The translations under genes and the position numbers were made by a program. A stretch of DNA of 64,000 nt from Owenia fusiformis (Eukaryota > Annelida > Polychaeta > Sabellida > Oweniidae), in contig CAIIXF020000003.1 of assembly GCA_903813345.2 (NCBI GenBank), positions 8,935,912-8,999,911 of the forward strand. Direction: 5' to 3'. Below are positions 45,691 through 55,901 of the stretch, piece after piece (position 1 is the first letter of the stretch; every line of letters starts with the position of its first letter). The notes below the pieces were generated by a model. It ran no database searches. It was not told where the DNA came from and saw only the letters and a list, made by a program, of their open reading frames with translations.

Positions 45691-46610
45691 TCTCCAGTAT
45701 CCCGTGAATCCCAGTTGCTAGATTGTCCCTACATAGCTTGTGTAAGATAAAGCGAGCTGATTTGTAAACTGGCTCCAAGTTGGAGCCAGTTTTGAAAAAT
45801 GAGCTGTGCGTTTTTATTAAACGGAAATGCAATGCATAATCTATTCTGATTTAGTGAACGGTATCTAATTCATCGATATTTTTTACTTAGAAATGAATTT
45901 TCTCTCATAGTTTTGGCTTGAAATGACTTTTTGCAAAAAAATCTTGAAATAAGTTACAATTTAACGTTTTTTCTCATTTTTAGGCCAATTATACGGGAAT
46001 AAGATGCATAATTCACATAAAAATAATCGGAAGACAGTATTCCGTGATTTTTAGTTGCTAGATTGTCCCTACATAGCTTATGTAAGATGGAGCGAGCTGA
46101 TTTGTAAACTGGCTCCAAGTTGGAGCCAGTTTTGAAAATGAGCGGTGCGTTTTTATAAAACGGAAATGCAATGCATAATCTGTTCTGATTTAGTGAACAT
46201 GATCTAATCCATCGATATTTTTACTTAGACTTCAATTTTCTCTTATAGTTTTGACTTGAAATGACTTTTTGTGAGAAATCTTAAATTATGTTATAATTTT
46301 ACATATTTTTCAGTTTTTACTTATTTTTATGCAGATTATACGAGAATAAGATGCATAATCCACATCAAAATGATCGGGAGACAGTATCTCGTGATTCCCA
46401 GTGGCTAGATTGTCCGTTTATAGCTTGTGTTTAATGGTGCGAGCTGATTTGAAAACTGGCTCCAAATTGGAGCCAGTTTTGAAAAATGAGCGGTGCCTTT
46501 TTATTAAACAGAAATACAATGCATAATATTTTTGGAATTCATGAACGTGATCAAATTCATCGATATCCATGCTTAGAATTCAATTTACCCGTATAGTTTT
46601 GCAAAAATAT
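45691..46610 (+). repeat. ~350-bp satellite-like tandem array, forward units
   Basis: The palindrome AACTGGCTCCAAGTTGGAGC recurs at ~45766, 46107 and 46456. Each is embedded in a unit with tgctagattgtcc(c/g)tacatagctt-tgt, gcatttt/gcgtttttattaaacggaaatgcaatgcataatct and atcgatatttttacttag. Units differ by several per cent. There is no coding capacity. Confidence 0.85.
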
Positions 46611-46629
46611 GACAATATAAACTATATTC

Positions 46630-46935
46630 AAAAGCCATCTTCTGCAGTACGTCAGTAAGTAAGAAGCCAGTTTTAAAAACCGGCTTCTTGGTGACTCCAG
46701 AAGCCGGCTTCTGTTGTCCTTCAGAAGCCGGTTTTTAAAAGCCGGCTTCTTGTTGACTGTAGAAGCCGGCTTCTGTAGTACGTAAGAAGCCAGTTTGTAA
46801 AAGCCGGCTTCTTGGTGACTCCAGAAGCCGGCTTCTGTTGTCCTTCAGAAGCTGGCTTTTAAAAGCCGGCTTCTTGGTGACTCCAGAAGCCGGCTTCTGT
46901 AGTACGTAAGAAGCCTGTTTGTAAAAGCGGTTTTT
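46630..46935. repeat. GCCGGC hairpin cluster, right
   Basis: Tandem units of ~60 bp built from AGAAGCCGGCTTCTTGGTGA and TTTAAAAGCCGGCTTCTTG. This is the inverse of the cluster at 38828-38975. It ends with a ttttgccttcgagta segment that mirrors the tcgaaggcaaa before the left cluster, suggesting both are terminal parts of one large inverted structure. Confidence 0.85.
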
Positions 46936-47034
46936 GCCTTCGAGTACTTCTGTCCAAAAGACGGCTTCGGAAATGTTTGGATTTTCGATATATAACATCC
47001 TAGAGCATCGTTATGCTAACCATATAACGCTATC

Positions 47035-47549
47035 CACTGGTGATCCGCTCTATTACGCTTGTTACCGATACGGTTCGCTTCGGTAACAAAATGTCGGAAT
47101 GTTGAAGGTACGATTTTTCTTTCTTTCCTTATTTCAAGCGTTGTAGGCAGAATCCCCAAGACATTTTTTTCTCACAAACGTGTATCAGTATCATATGTAT
47201 ATGTTTGCGAAAAATCGTTCAGAAGACAACAGAATCGTCGATTAAATTCCTCACTTTAGTTACATAAACGGTTTGGGTTAAAAGTGCAGATCTAAACTGT
47301 TGTTCGAAATACCGTTTATGTAACTTAAGTGAGAAATTAAACCGACGATTCTGTTGTCTTCTGAACTATTTGTTCGCAAATATATATATTAAACATATGA
47401 TACTGATACACGTTTGTGATAAAAACGTCGTGGGAATTCTGCCTACAACGTGTGAAGTAAGGAAAAAAGAAAAATCATACCTTCGATGTGCCGACATTTT
47501 GTTACCAAAACGGTTTCGGTAACCAGCGCAATCGAGTGGATCACCAGTG
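47035..47549. mobile_element. Foldback MITE, ~515 bp, CACTGGTG ends
   Basis: Two ~235-bp arms are inverted copies (47035-47270 and ~47315-47549), starting CACTGGTGATCC at each end and sharing GAAGACAACAGAATCGTCG and TTACATAAACGGT near the centre. The flanks are ctatc and atatc, a 4-of-5 match that could be a decayed 5-bp duplication. The central loop is ~45 bp. No gene is present. Confidence 0.8.
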
Positions 47550-47676
47550 ATATCGGCAGTGGTAGAGGAAATTTATTGAAGACAGTGTATGTTTTTCCGG
47601 TTACTTTTAAAAACTTCTTCCACGAAGTCGAATGATCTCGCTAATGCGCATGCGTGTCTCTTCTCGCCACCATGCC

Positions 47677-47980
47677 CAAGGAGGATTGGCTCCCAGAATC
47701 GAAGTCGATATTTTCCAACAATGAAAACGCCGAGATGTCGTTATTTTCTGAAATTATAACCGATTATAAATTCAAAATAAACAGTTCAAAAGATTCGAAC
47801 CAATATCTCAATCATTTCCTGTGAGTTTTGGAATTTTTCGTTTGGAAATAAGACCAAAATTTACGATTCAAATGTTGAAGTGAACAAAATGGCGGCTGTT
47901 GGAATTCAAATTTTGTAGCACGACATGCCCATATATGGGACAGAATATCGATGTTGCACTCTGGGAGCCAATCCTCCTTG
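47677..47980. mobile_element. MULE-like MITE, 304 bp, 9-bp target duplication
   Basis: Inverted ends CAAGGAGGATTGGCTCCCAG and their inverse near 47960-47980. CACCATGCC occurs on both flanks (47668-47676 and 47981-47989), a perfect 9-bp duplication. A 9-bp duplication is typical of Mutator-like elements (family knowledge). Non-autonomous. Confidence 0.8.
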
Positions 47981-48232
47981 CACCATGCCAAAAGATTCAC
48001 ACACATGCGCATTAACGAAATCATTCAAATATAGTACAATCACGAATAGCAGTAAGTACACATAAGTACACACACATGCATCACGCTGTTATAGCACGAA
48101 GGTTACACTACCTCTGAAAACGAGGTTGAACTTTAACGTTAACTGAATAATCCAATAAAGGGACCACGATGGAACATGTTGGTGCGTTTTTTTCTACTAC
48201 TGTTTATCAATGAGATCATGAACGATTATGTG

Positions 48233-48360
48233 ATGCCTGGGTCACATTTGCTCCGATCCGGCCGATTGAGTGTTTTGCTCAATATTGTATTCAATTTTGA
48301 ACAAAATACTCAATCGGCCAGTCGCCGTAGTGAAAATCGGAACAGATGTGACCAAGGCAT
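48233..48360. mobile_element. 128-bp palindromic MITE
   Basis: The left arm atgcc-tgGGTCACATTTGCTCCGAT, followed by CGGCCGATTGAGT-TTTTG, pairs with the right arm over the whole length. It has the hallmarks of a minimal foldback element. Confidence 0.7.
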
Positions 48361-49155
48361 TAGCATCGCAATCGGTGATGCATTAAGTAATGTATATTTT
48401 GAGCGTAGTCTCTGCATATATATTCCCGGGGATAACATATAATAAGCGAAAACTGTCTAACGTCTAACGACCTTGCGATAAAAACTTATTATTTACAATA
48501 TACACCACATTCCCGTTCTGGATTTGTCATTTTATGGCTTATTTGTACACAGTTTACTTACATTTGATATTTTGAGTGGCTTTGAGGCACATATCCTGAG
48601 AAAAAACGAGAATGGACTAAAAATTTTGAGCCTGGATATCTCAGCCGGTAGGATTATAGCTTACATTCTGCTTCTTGCAGACCATACGGCAGATTTAACC
48701 CAGTCTTTATATCCATCCATATATACGTCACCGAATGGAACTAGTTTAAAAGGAAACCTGTGATTCTTGCCTAAAAGCGAGCAAGATCACTTGCTGTCTT
48801 ATCCGCCATTTTTTGTTACCGTTACCGCACAGTTTTCCAAATCGCCTTGAAGTAACCGTCATGTTCTAACAGCGTGCTCGTTGATGACATAACTGTACGT
48901 TGCACAATTGAGATCCCTTTCAATCTAATTGACAGAAGTAAGCTTATTACGGACCTTAATAAATGAATCAGGAGTATTAATGGACACATATGCTATGTAT
49001 TATGTATATATTTTTACTATATTCTTTTATGGCTTATAACTTGACATTCATTCTATCTTTTTAAGATGGTTATCCATGCCTGTATTATAGCTTTTTATTG
49101 CATGTTGTGATTCAAACCTGACTATTCTCTAAAAAAAACACTAGACAGCTTGATG
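48361..49155. other. No recognisable feature
   Basis: AT-rich sequence with short frames only; no repeat or domain was recognised. Confidence 0.35.
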
Positions 49156-49164
49156 TTCTTAAAA

Positions 49165-49282
49165 TAGTCTTGCTCAAAGACTGTATCCACCCCCGTCACC
49201 TTCACTCCCTTTACCTGGCAATGGCAATATACAAGAGAAGGATAAAGGGGGCGGGGAGTACAGGGTCTTTTAAGCAAGACTA
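49165..49282. mobile_element. 118-bp MITE with 9-bp target duplication
   Basis: The ends TAGTCTTGCTCAAAGAC and the inverse (GTCTTTTAAGCAAGACTA) are flanked by TTCTTAAAA at 49156-49164 and 49283-49291. This is a second 9-bp duplication in the window, consistent with a MULE-like mechanism, though its termini differ from those of the element at 47677. Confidence 0.75.
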
Positions 49283-49319
49283 TTCTTAAAATAAACCGTA
49301 GCTTATTTTATTATATTGT

Positions 49320-49965
49320 GTACAATCAAAACAGAAATCGTTGTGACTACTTTGAATTTAAAAAATAAGCAAACAAATGACCATATTGAAACATAGAAGC
49401 ATATTGAAACAGTTTACGTAATTATATGTCTCTGTCTTTATGAATGTTGACCCAAGCTGCCCATTGGGGGTAGTAATGGGTGACACTCAGATATATTGTA
49501 TACTGTGTCTCATAAGTCGGCACCGGCTGGTGATGTTACAAAATGTTGTTTTAATTATGTATTTTATATGTATATTGTAATATCAGTGACACAAAAATAA
49601 ACTATTTTAAACTAAAACTAAAACTAAACTGTAAAAATAGAAACATTTATGTTTATCCTAACTTTTGTATATTTTAGTTTGTTTTGTAGTTTAGCTATCA
49701 TATCTGTGTCCTGTTATATTTTGATACTTCTCTGCCATGTTATTTTCGGAAAAATTAACATGGCTGAAACTCCTTAAATTACAAAAGGCCTCAGCACATT
49801 ATATATTACTATCTCAAATATACAATCAAAAGTTAGGATAAATATAAATGTTTCTATTTTTACATAAACGGTTACAATATGGTCATTTGATTGCTTATTT
49901 TTTAAATTCAAAGTAGTCACAAACATTTCTGTTTTGACTGTAATCTTATTATGTAATCCTATTAT
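49320..49965. repeat. Inverted repeat split by a retroposon tail
   Basis: Left pieces (49330-49420 and 49633-49680) together pair with 49790-49965: shared aaaacagaaat-gttgtgactac, tttaaaaaataagcaa, gaccatattg and gtaaaaatagaaacattta. The left arm is interrupted by the LINE/SINE tail fragment at 49422-49632. Confidence 0.7.
49422..49632 (+). mobile_element. LINE/SINE 3' tail fragment (copy 2)
   Basis: Reverse-oriented counterpart of 42646-42880: gtctttatgaatgttgaccc through aataaactattttaaactaaa-actaaactg. It is inserted into the left arm of the inverted repeat at 49320-49965; the uninterrupted sequence can be read in the right arm. Confidence 0.65.
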
Positions 49966-51410
49966 ATTGAATGAAAACACCATGAGTGGCTTATAGAATA
50001 TATTTCAACATAGAAGAGCTTAAACACAAAAAAGTAAAAAACACAAAACAGAAAATTGCAATTTAGAGTGTGATTTATTTGATGGTTTTGTAAACTAAAG
50101 GTGGTATCAGATCTAGCATGTAATCAGAGCACTTTTGATGAAACTTACTTTTATTTGTTCAACAATGAATTCATTTACCAAAGTTACGTCAAATTTACGT
50201 TTATTCAACGTCACCGATTGATGACACATCTTGGATCTTTTTAAAGATATTTTATTTTGGATTGAAAGGAATACATTGATAAGTCAACTGTCAATGCTGC
50301 TTGCAATTACTCACTCCCTATAGATCTGATCCAACCTTTAAGATAAGTATTGTAGTAAAGTATCGATTCGAATAAATATGTGGAAATCAAATGCAGTCGT
50401 TACTGTGGTGTAGTATCATAATTGACTCTGCATGTAATCTCAACTTTTATACAGTTGTTTTTTACAAACACATGTGTCCCTCAACATATGAAAAATTGGG
50501 ATAATACACAATGAGGTCAATTAAAACGGTGATGGTGAGTCTTGGATCTTATCTGAAAGTCATATATGCATTTGTGTTACTTCGTTATACCTGCTTGTTG
50601 TATAAATAATTTACAAACCATATACGTTTTACTTTGGCATGAATAATATTATATGGCCATTCATTCCATTATAAAATATTGCTGGTTGGACAAAACTGAT
50701 CCATTACATGAATAAGTGTGGGTACTGTTTATAATGCCCAACTTGCTATGTAATATTTATAGTGAAATGGATTGTAATATGATATTATTCATGCCAAAAG
50801 AAATCATCTATCTTTGTTAAAGGTGCAACAAGTAGTGCAGAGGGGCCATTCAACGATCATGGACCAGTGTCAAAATATATTTAGTTTGGATATTTCATCT
50901 AGACTAACATCTATTTTTATTTTCTACAAAGAAACCCCCTAGATAATCATTGTTTCAGCTTATATTCCTCTTGAAACATGGTGGATCTTAAAAATAAAAA
51001 AGTGGACGTCCCCTTTTTGAAGCTTTGAACTGCATTTACACTTTTTAAAGCCGACATTGATAGTTTATCCATACATTTTTAGAAAATAGGTATGTCGAAG
51101 AAGATGTTAAGCCAACTGTTGCCTTGATAGCTCAGAAAAAGTTAAAATTTTCCTATTTTCTCTCTACAAGCCTTATTGCCCCTTTAACTATTTATGCAAC
51201 TAGCAGGTATAGCAAAGTAACACAAATTCTACACTTCTGCCGATAGGAGTTTGTGGTTTGAGCGTTTCTATTGTACTCTTGACCATCCAATAGGAATGAT
51301 GGAAGGGTTTGTGTGGTCAGTGTTCCAGTGCAAGTATCAAGCCGACCTTCAATTTACAGTGAGTGAACAAAAACTCATCTAATATTAATGTACGCATAAT
51401 AAAAAATATA
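49966..51410. other. No recognisable feature
   Basis: AT-rich, with some weak internal inverted similarity (for example catgaataatattat at ~50640 and its inverse at ~50780). No gene or repeat family could be assigned. Confidence 0.4.
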
Positions 51411-51420
51411 TGCATCTCTA

Positions 51421-51617
51421 ATTATCCCACAGAACGAAGTTCGTATGGATATAGAGAAGCCGTTCCTTAGTCTGCCCACCCGTTTATCCGTCCGTCCGTT
51501 CGTTCGTTCGTTCGTCCTGACGATAACTAAAATACCGGTTGACAGATTTGATTCAAACTTTAGAGGCTTATGCCTTTTTGTGAAAATTTCCTCCGTCCGA
51601 ATAACAAGTTGAATATA
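51421..51617. repeat. Dispersed repeat with TCCGTCCGTTCGTTCG run
   Basis: Same family as 2690-2800: acgaagttcg, then a (TCCG/TTCG)n microsatellite, then gacgataact-aaataccggttgacagatttgattcaaa. It is interrupted at 51618 by the mariner element. Confidence 0.65.
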
Positions 51618-51619
51618 TA

Positions 51620-52718
51620 CAGGGTGGGCCAAAAAACCAATACCCAACTTCAAATCAGGATAAAAATAGTTATATTCAATATGGTACATTGACTTACATA
51701 TCATTTTAAAGGTTATACAATTTCACTATGTCATTAAATCAATAGTAAAGTTTTATTATGCGTATTTGGGAGGCCGGGTCGGTATTTAAGGTATTCACAT
51801 TTTAGGGAGAAAATAGTAAATCTACGGAATTATGTTAATTTTTTATTTATAGAATATCACTCTTTTGTTAGGTGAATACATGCTTGGATATTGATATTTG
51901 CATCATTGTGTGACTAAATTTATTGTTTATGAATTTCAGTGTTGTTTAATAACATTTTACACTTTATCTATTTAAACAATTTTCACAATTGCTCAATATA
52001 CCCCCACCCCCTCCCCTATGCATCAACAATAAGCTCCAAGTGGAAGTGCAATCTATCAATAGCCTTATTGAGAGATTTCTGTTGCAATTAATTTCAGCAC
52101 TTTAGGATTCTGTTTCAGCTCATTTGAATGCTGTTTATTGGATGCTTTTGATTGTACCATTTCCTCGAGATGGCTCCATGTATGGTAATCAAACACATTA
52201 GCATCGGGGCTGGTGGGTGGCCAAGCATCAAGATCAATCAAATTGACACCTTGTTTGCAAAGGAATGCCAATGTCTCCTGAGATCTATGGTACGAGGCAA
52301 TGTCTTGTTGGAAAATAAAATCCTCGTCACATATACGTTTAATGTCTTTTAACAGACCCCCTTTGAGTACTTATTGAAAATAAACAACACTAAAATTCAT
52401 AAACAATAAGTTTAGTCACACAATATGCATATGTACAAGCATGCATTCACCCAACAAAATGATATTCTATAAATAAAAAATTAACATTATTCCGCAGATT
52501 TACTATTTTCTCCCTAAAATCTGGATACCTTAAATACCGACCCGGCCTCCCAAATAAGCATAATAAAACTTTAATATTGATTTCATGACATTGTGTTATA
52601 TACCAAAATGTTCGAAAATGGATTACCTTTAAAATGATATATAAATCAATGTATCATATTGAACATAGCTATTTTCAGTCTGATTTAAAGTTGGGTATTG
52701 TTTTTTTGGCCCACCCTG
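51620..52718 (-). mobile_element. Mariner-like element with ~330-bp inverted ends
   Basis: The ends CAGGGTGGGCCAAAAAA are inverted and flanked by TA (51618-51619 and 52719-52720). Inverted similarity extends ~330 bp inward (51620-51950 with 52390-52718), long for the family. The minus-strand frame 52065-52271 carries WPPTSPDANVFDYHTWSHLE, the mariner block containing the third catalytic acidic residue. The rest of the transposase is absent, so the element is defective. Confidence 0.85.
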
Positions 52719-52720
52719 TA

Positions 52721-53725
52721 TATTCAATGATGGTTCAATCAAAAGTCTGAAAATTAACATGAAATGAGGGGTTTTGACAGATGCAAAATATGGTAGATTT
52801 GTGATGAAGAAATAGAGGTTTTTGCAGTAACAACACAATTACCTCGAAGTTATCGGTTATGAGAGGCTGAGGACTAAACCTGACATAATTTTCAATCTCA
52901 GATTAACAGTAGTATCTAACTTAAGCCGGACAGTCACTCAAAATGTATATGGAGCCCATAAGATACATTCTTCTCAATTGAAGTCACTATTTCTGTTTTT
53001 AGCTTCAGAGGATAGGAGGTGCATGAACATGCTAAGTTTACCTAGATCACAAGCCTTACCACAAATAAAAAGTATATAGGAATAGAGTTAATATATATGT
53101 GTGAGAATCTTTAACTTCTCATTAAATTGGGGATGGGACTTGTGATTCATGTGTATTTCTAACTTCTTCACGTATGCATGGATCTAAAATTGTGGCAGCC
53201 ATCTTGGATTTGTCATATATGTGGACATGGTTTTGGTTGTGCTGAATTTGGTTCAAAATAACATTTCTTGTATACCTTCGAGAAGTGAGATAGGCATTTG
53301 AAATTAAATACAGATAGTATACTTGACATTTAATGCAGTAAACAGTAATACAATTCATTCTTACATAATGAAGTGAGTCCAGACAAAAAGTTGTTATTGT
53401 GTTATTTTAACTGGGCATAAATCACTCATTGCCCTTGGTTTTCTTAATTGGCTTGGATAAAATGCTGTTCTATTTGTTTAGAAAAGGAGTAAAGTTCAAT
53501 ATACAAGTTCACGTTCATTCGATCCTCTTGTAGAAATGAATCTCATATTATTTCATCTCAAATATAGAACACAAAATATAATAAAAAGCAAGTTTCTATT
53601 AATTGCAAAAGTTAGCTTCCATGTCAGGACTGAGTTTGGGTTTCGCTTCTAGAGAAAAAAGATATTCCCTCTGGAAATATCGTATTGACCATTGCTAAAC
53701 ACTCCATATTTAATCCTCCCTGTAA
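52721..53725. other. No recognisable feature
   Basis: AT-rich sequence; no gene, terminal repeat or tandem repeat was identified. Confidence 0.4.
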
Positions 53726-53729
53726 ATAG

Positions 53730-54987
53730 TGTAACAGCTCCGGTCTTAATCCCGAAACTGCCACGTACGGGCTGCCCAATCAATCAATGAACCAATACTA
53801 CAACAAAGCAACCCGTACAAACAAACAAACAAACAAACAAACAGGACCGAACGAGCAAACAAATGGTAGCGTGGTAAGCTGAACGGTCAAAGCACGTAGT
53901 GTATCGGATTTGAGCTGAAAGAGATTGATTGCTTGACTATATGTAAGGTGCTGCCATCTTTGAATGGACACAAAAGTTGAAAACACTAATTGAACATAAA
54001 TGATTTGGAACAGAGTCAAGAAATGAAGTTAGGAAGATATCAGAAAGTTAATTATGGGGCCATTTTACTGTATTCCATCTAAACTATCAATCAATGACTA
54101 CAAACAATCAACACGACAAATCAAGTAAAGTTTTAAAGTTTAATTGTAAATAAATAATTAAGATCTGGTTTTACATCAGTTTTATCAATACAAATCAAAG
54201 CAAATTACATGGCTCTAAAAGCAAAATCTGACTTTAGTCGAACCTGACAAATTACAAACAAATTACAAAGGTCTTAACTAAGATGGCGACTATATTTCAG
54301 CCCTCAAGATCAAAACAATATCAAGCATAAGTAAAGCGATTGACAAAAGGTGGCGCTGTGTAAAATCTCACCTGCGCGCTGAGCATATTGAAAACTAGGC
54401 CAGATCTTCCAGCCAACAATTACATAATTCTCTCAAAGAAAATCAATCACAATAGATCAACAGTTCCAAGTAACCAAATCAAATGCACACTCAGTTGACT
54501 CAAAGTCAAAGACAAAATAAAATCTGGAAATAATATTCACAATATTTCTACAAATCTATGCTCAGCACTGCAGTGGAGTTCAAATATAAAAATACAACCT
54601 CAGTTTTGCAGCCACTCGACTCTCCTCATCCCTCTGGCTGCCATAGCGATCGATCAGGCCTGATCAAGTGTCGAAAGTTATCAAAATCACCAGTTAAACT
54701 TTAAATCAAAACTGCCTCGTGAGTGAATATGGCGCCAACTCTCTTCTCGCTGTCTCTCGCGAGATCAACCCTTACATAAAATTACAGCAGAAATGTGCTA
54801 TGCCCAAAATACCCTTGCAAAACAATTGTTCTGAACAAAAGCTATATAGCTCAAGCAACTATATTATACCTAAGACCTTGCAGCGGTACTATTCGCGCTC
54901 CGAGCGGAAGGGAAGTAGCGACACCGGGTGCCAGGTTGGCAATTTATTTAAGAGTAAAATATGACTAGCCAACCCAGGGTCGCTACA
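53730..54987 (-). repeat. 3' LTR (1258 bp)
   Basis: On the plus strand it starts TGTAACAGCTCCGGTCTT and ends GGGTCGCTACA. It matches the other LTR almost base for base. Observed differences include an AAAC microsatellite longer by one unit here, C/T in the tenth position region (gctCcgg versus gctTcgg) and A/T near 54532. Confidence 0.95.
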
Positions 54988-55010
54988 TACCTCCCCTCTG
55001 AGAGAGGTCT
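54988..55010 (-). promoter_or_regulatory. Polypurine tract
   Basis: On the minus strand the sequence immediately before the 3' LTR reads CTCTCAGAGGGGAGGTA, a purine-rich plus-strand primer site as expected for LTR elements. Confidence 0.7.
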
Positions 55011-55901
55011 TTAACCTCAAAATGTACAAAATGGAAAGAATGCCATAATGCAACATACTATCTTAAAGGGCATAAAAATCACTACAAAATAAAAGATCAA
55101 TGACAAAAATATGGCTACAATAGCTTACAAAATGTACAGAAAATGATTACAAAGCATTACAAAAATTACATACAAAATCTTTAAAGTCAGTATGCTGCTC
55201 TATGACAATCACTATTTTTTACCCTCAAAAATGGTCATCTGCTTGGCCTGGACGGCATAATCCTCAAATTAAATACCACCAAATGCTAAAATGGGAGGAC
55301 CGCCCAGACCAATAACAACCCATTGTACAGAGTTTAATTTAAAAATAACCCAGAAAATTAAACATTTACAGTGTCTCTAAAAGCTGATAAGCACAAAATG
55401 TATGAATGGTATAAGTCCACAACTCTGTCCATACTGTTCAGATACTGCATGTCCACACTAACAGTGGTGAAAGTCCCATTCCAATAATGGTAGGCGTGCA
55501 CTCCTTCCAGCTTGAAAATCAGTCTGAACACATTACTGTCATGGTGTTGAAGCACTGCAGATATAAGTAAGTATTATAGCGATGGATGTCAAATCAGAGT
55601 AGATATACCATTACCATGTCATTCATCATGATGTCACAAGCGCTATATGCAGCTATAATGTACACTGGTAATTCAATAGGCAGTGCAATCAAAATACACT
55701 AGCCTTACATTTCACTTTGATGTTATCCAATGGCCCAATATGGCTCATTTTGTCGGGAACATAAATCAGAATTCACATAATAATATATAATGACCGCAAT
55801 GAAAATTCAATAGATATCGATCCATTTTTCAGAATAATCATAATGACAATTAATCCAATGGTACACAGTCCATTTTTAGGGATAATTGATAAGGTTCATT
55901 A
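55011..55901. other. Internal region without pol
   Basis: About 0.9 kb between the gag stop and the polypurine tract. No DTG/DSG protease, YxDD reverse transcriptase or HHCC integrase motif was found in any frame. The deletion has removed pol entirely. Confidence 0.65.

Noticed and set aside
53798-54964. Small frames repeated at 57419-58633
   Set aside because: They lie in the two LTRs and are identical because the LTRs are; no known LTR-encoded protein is recognised.
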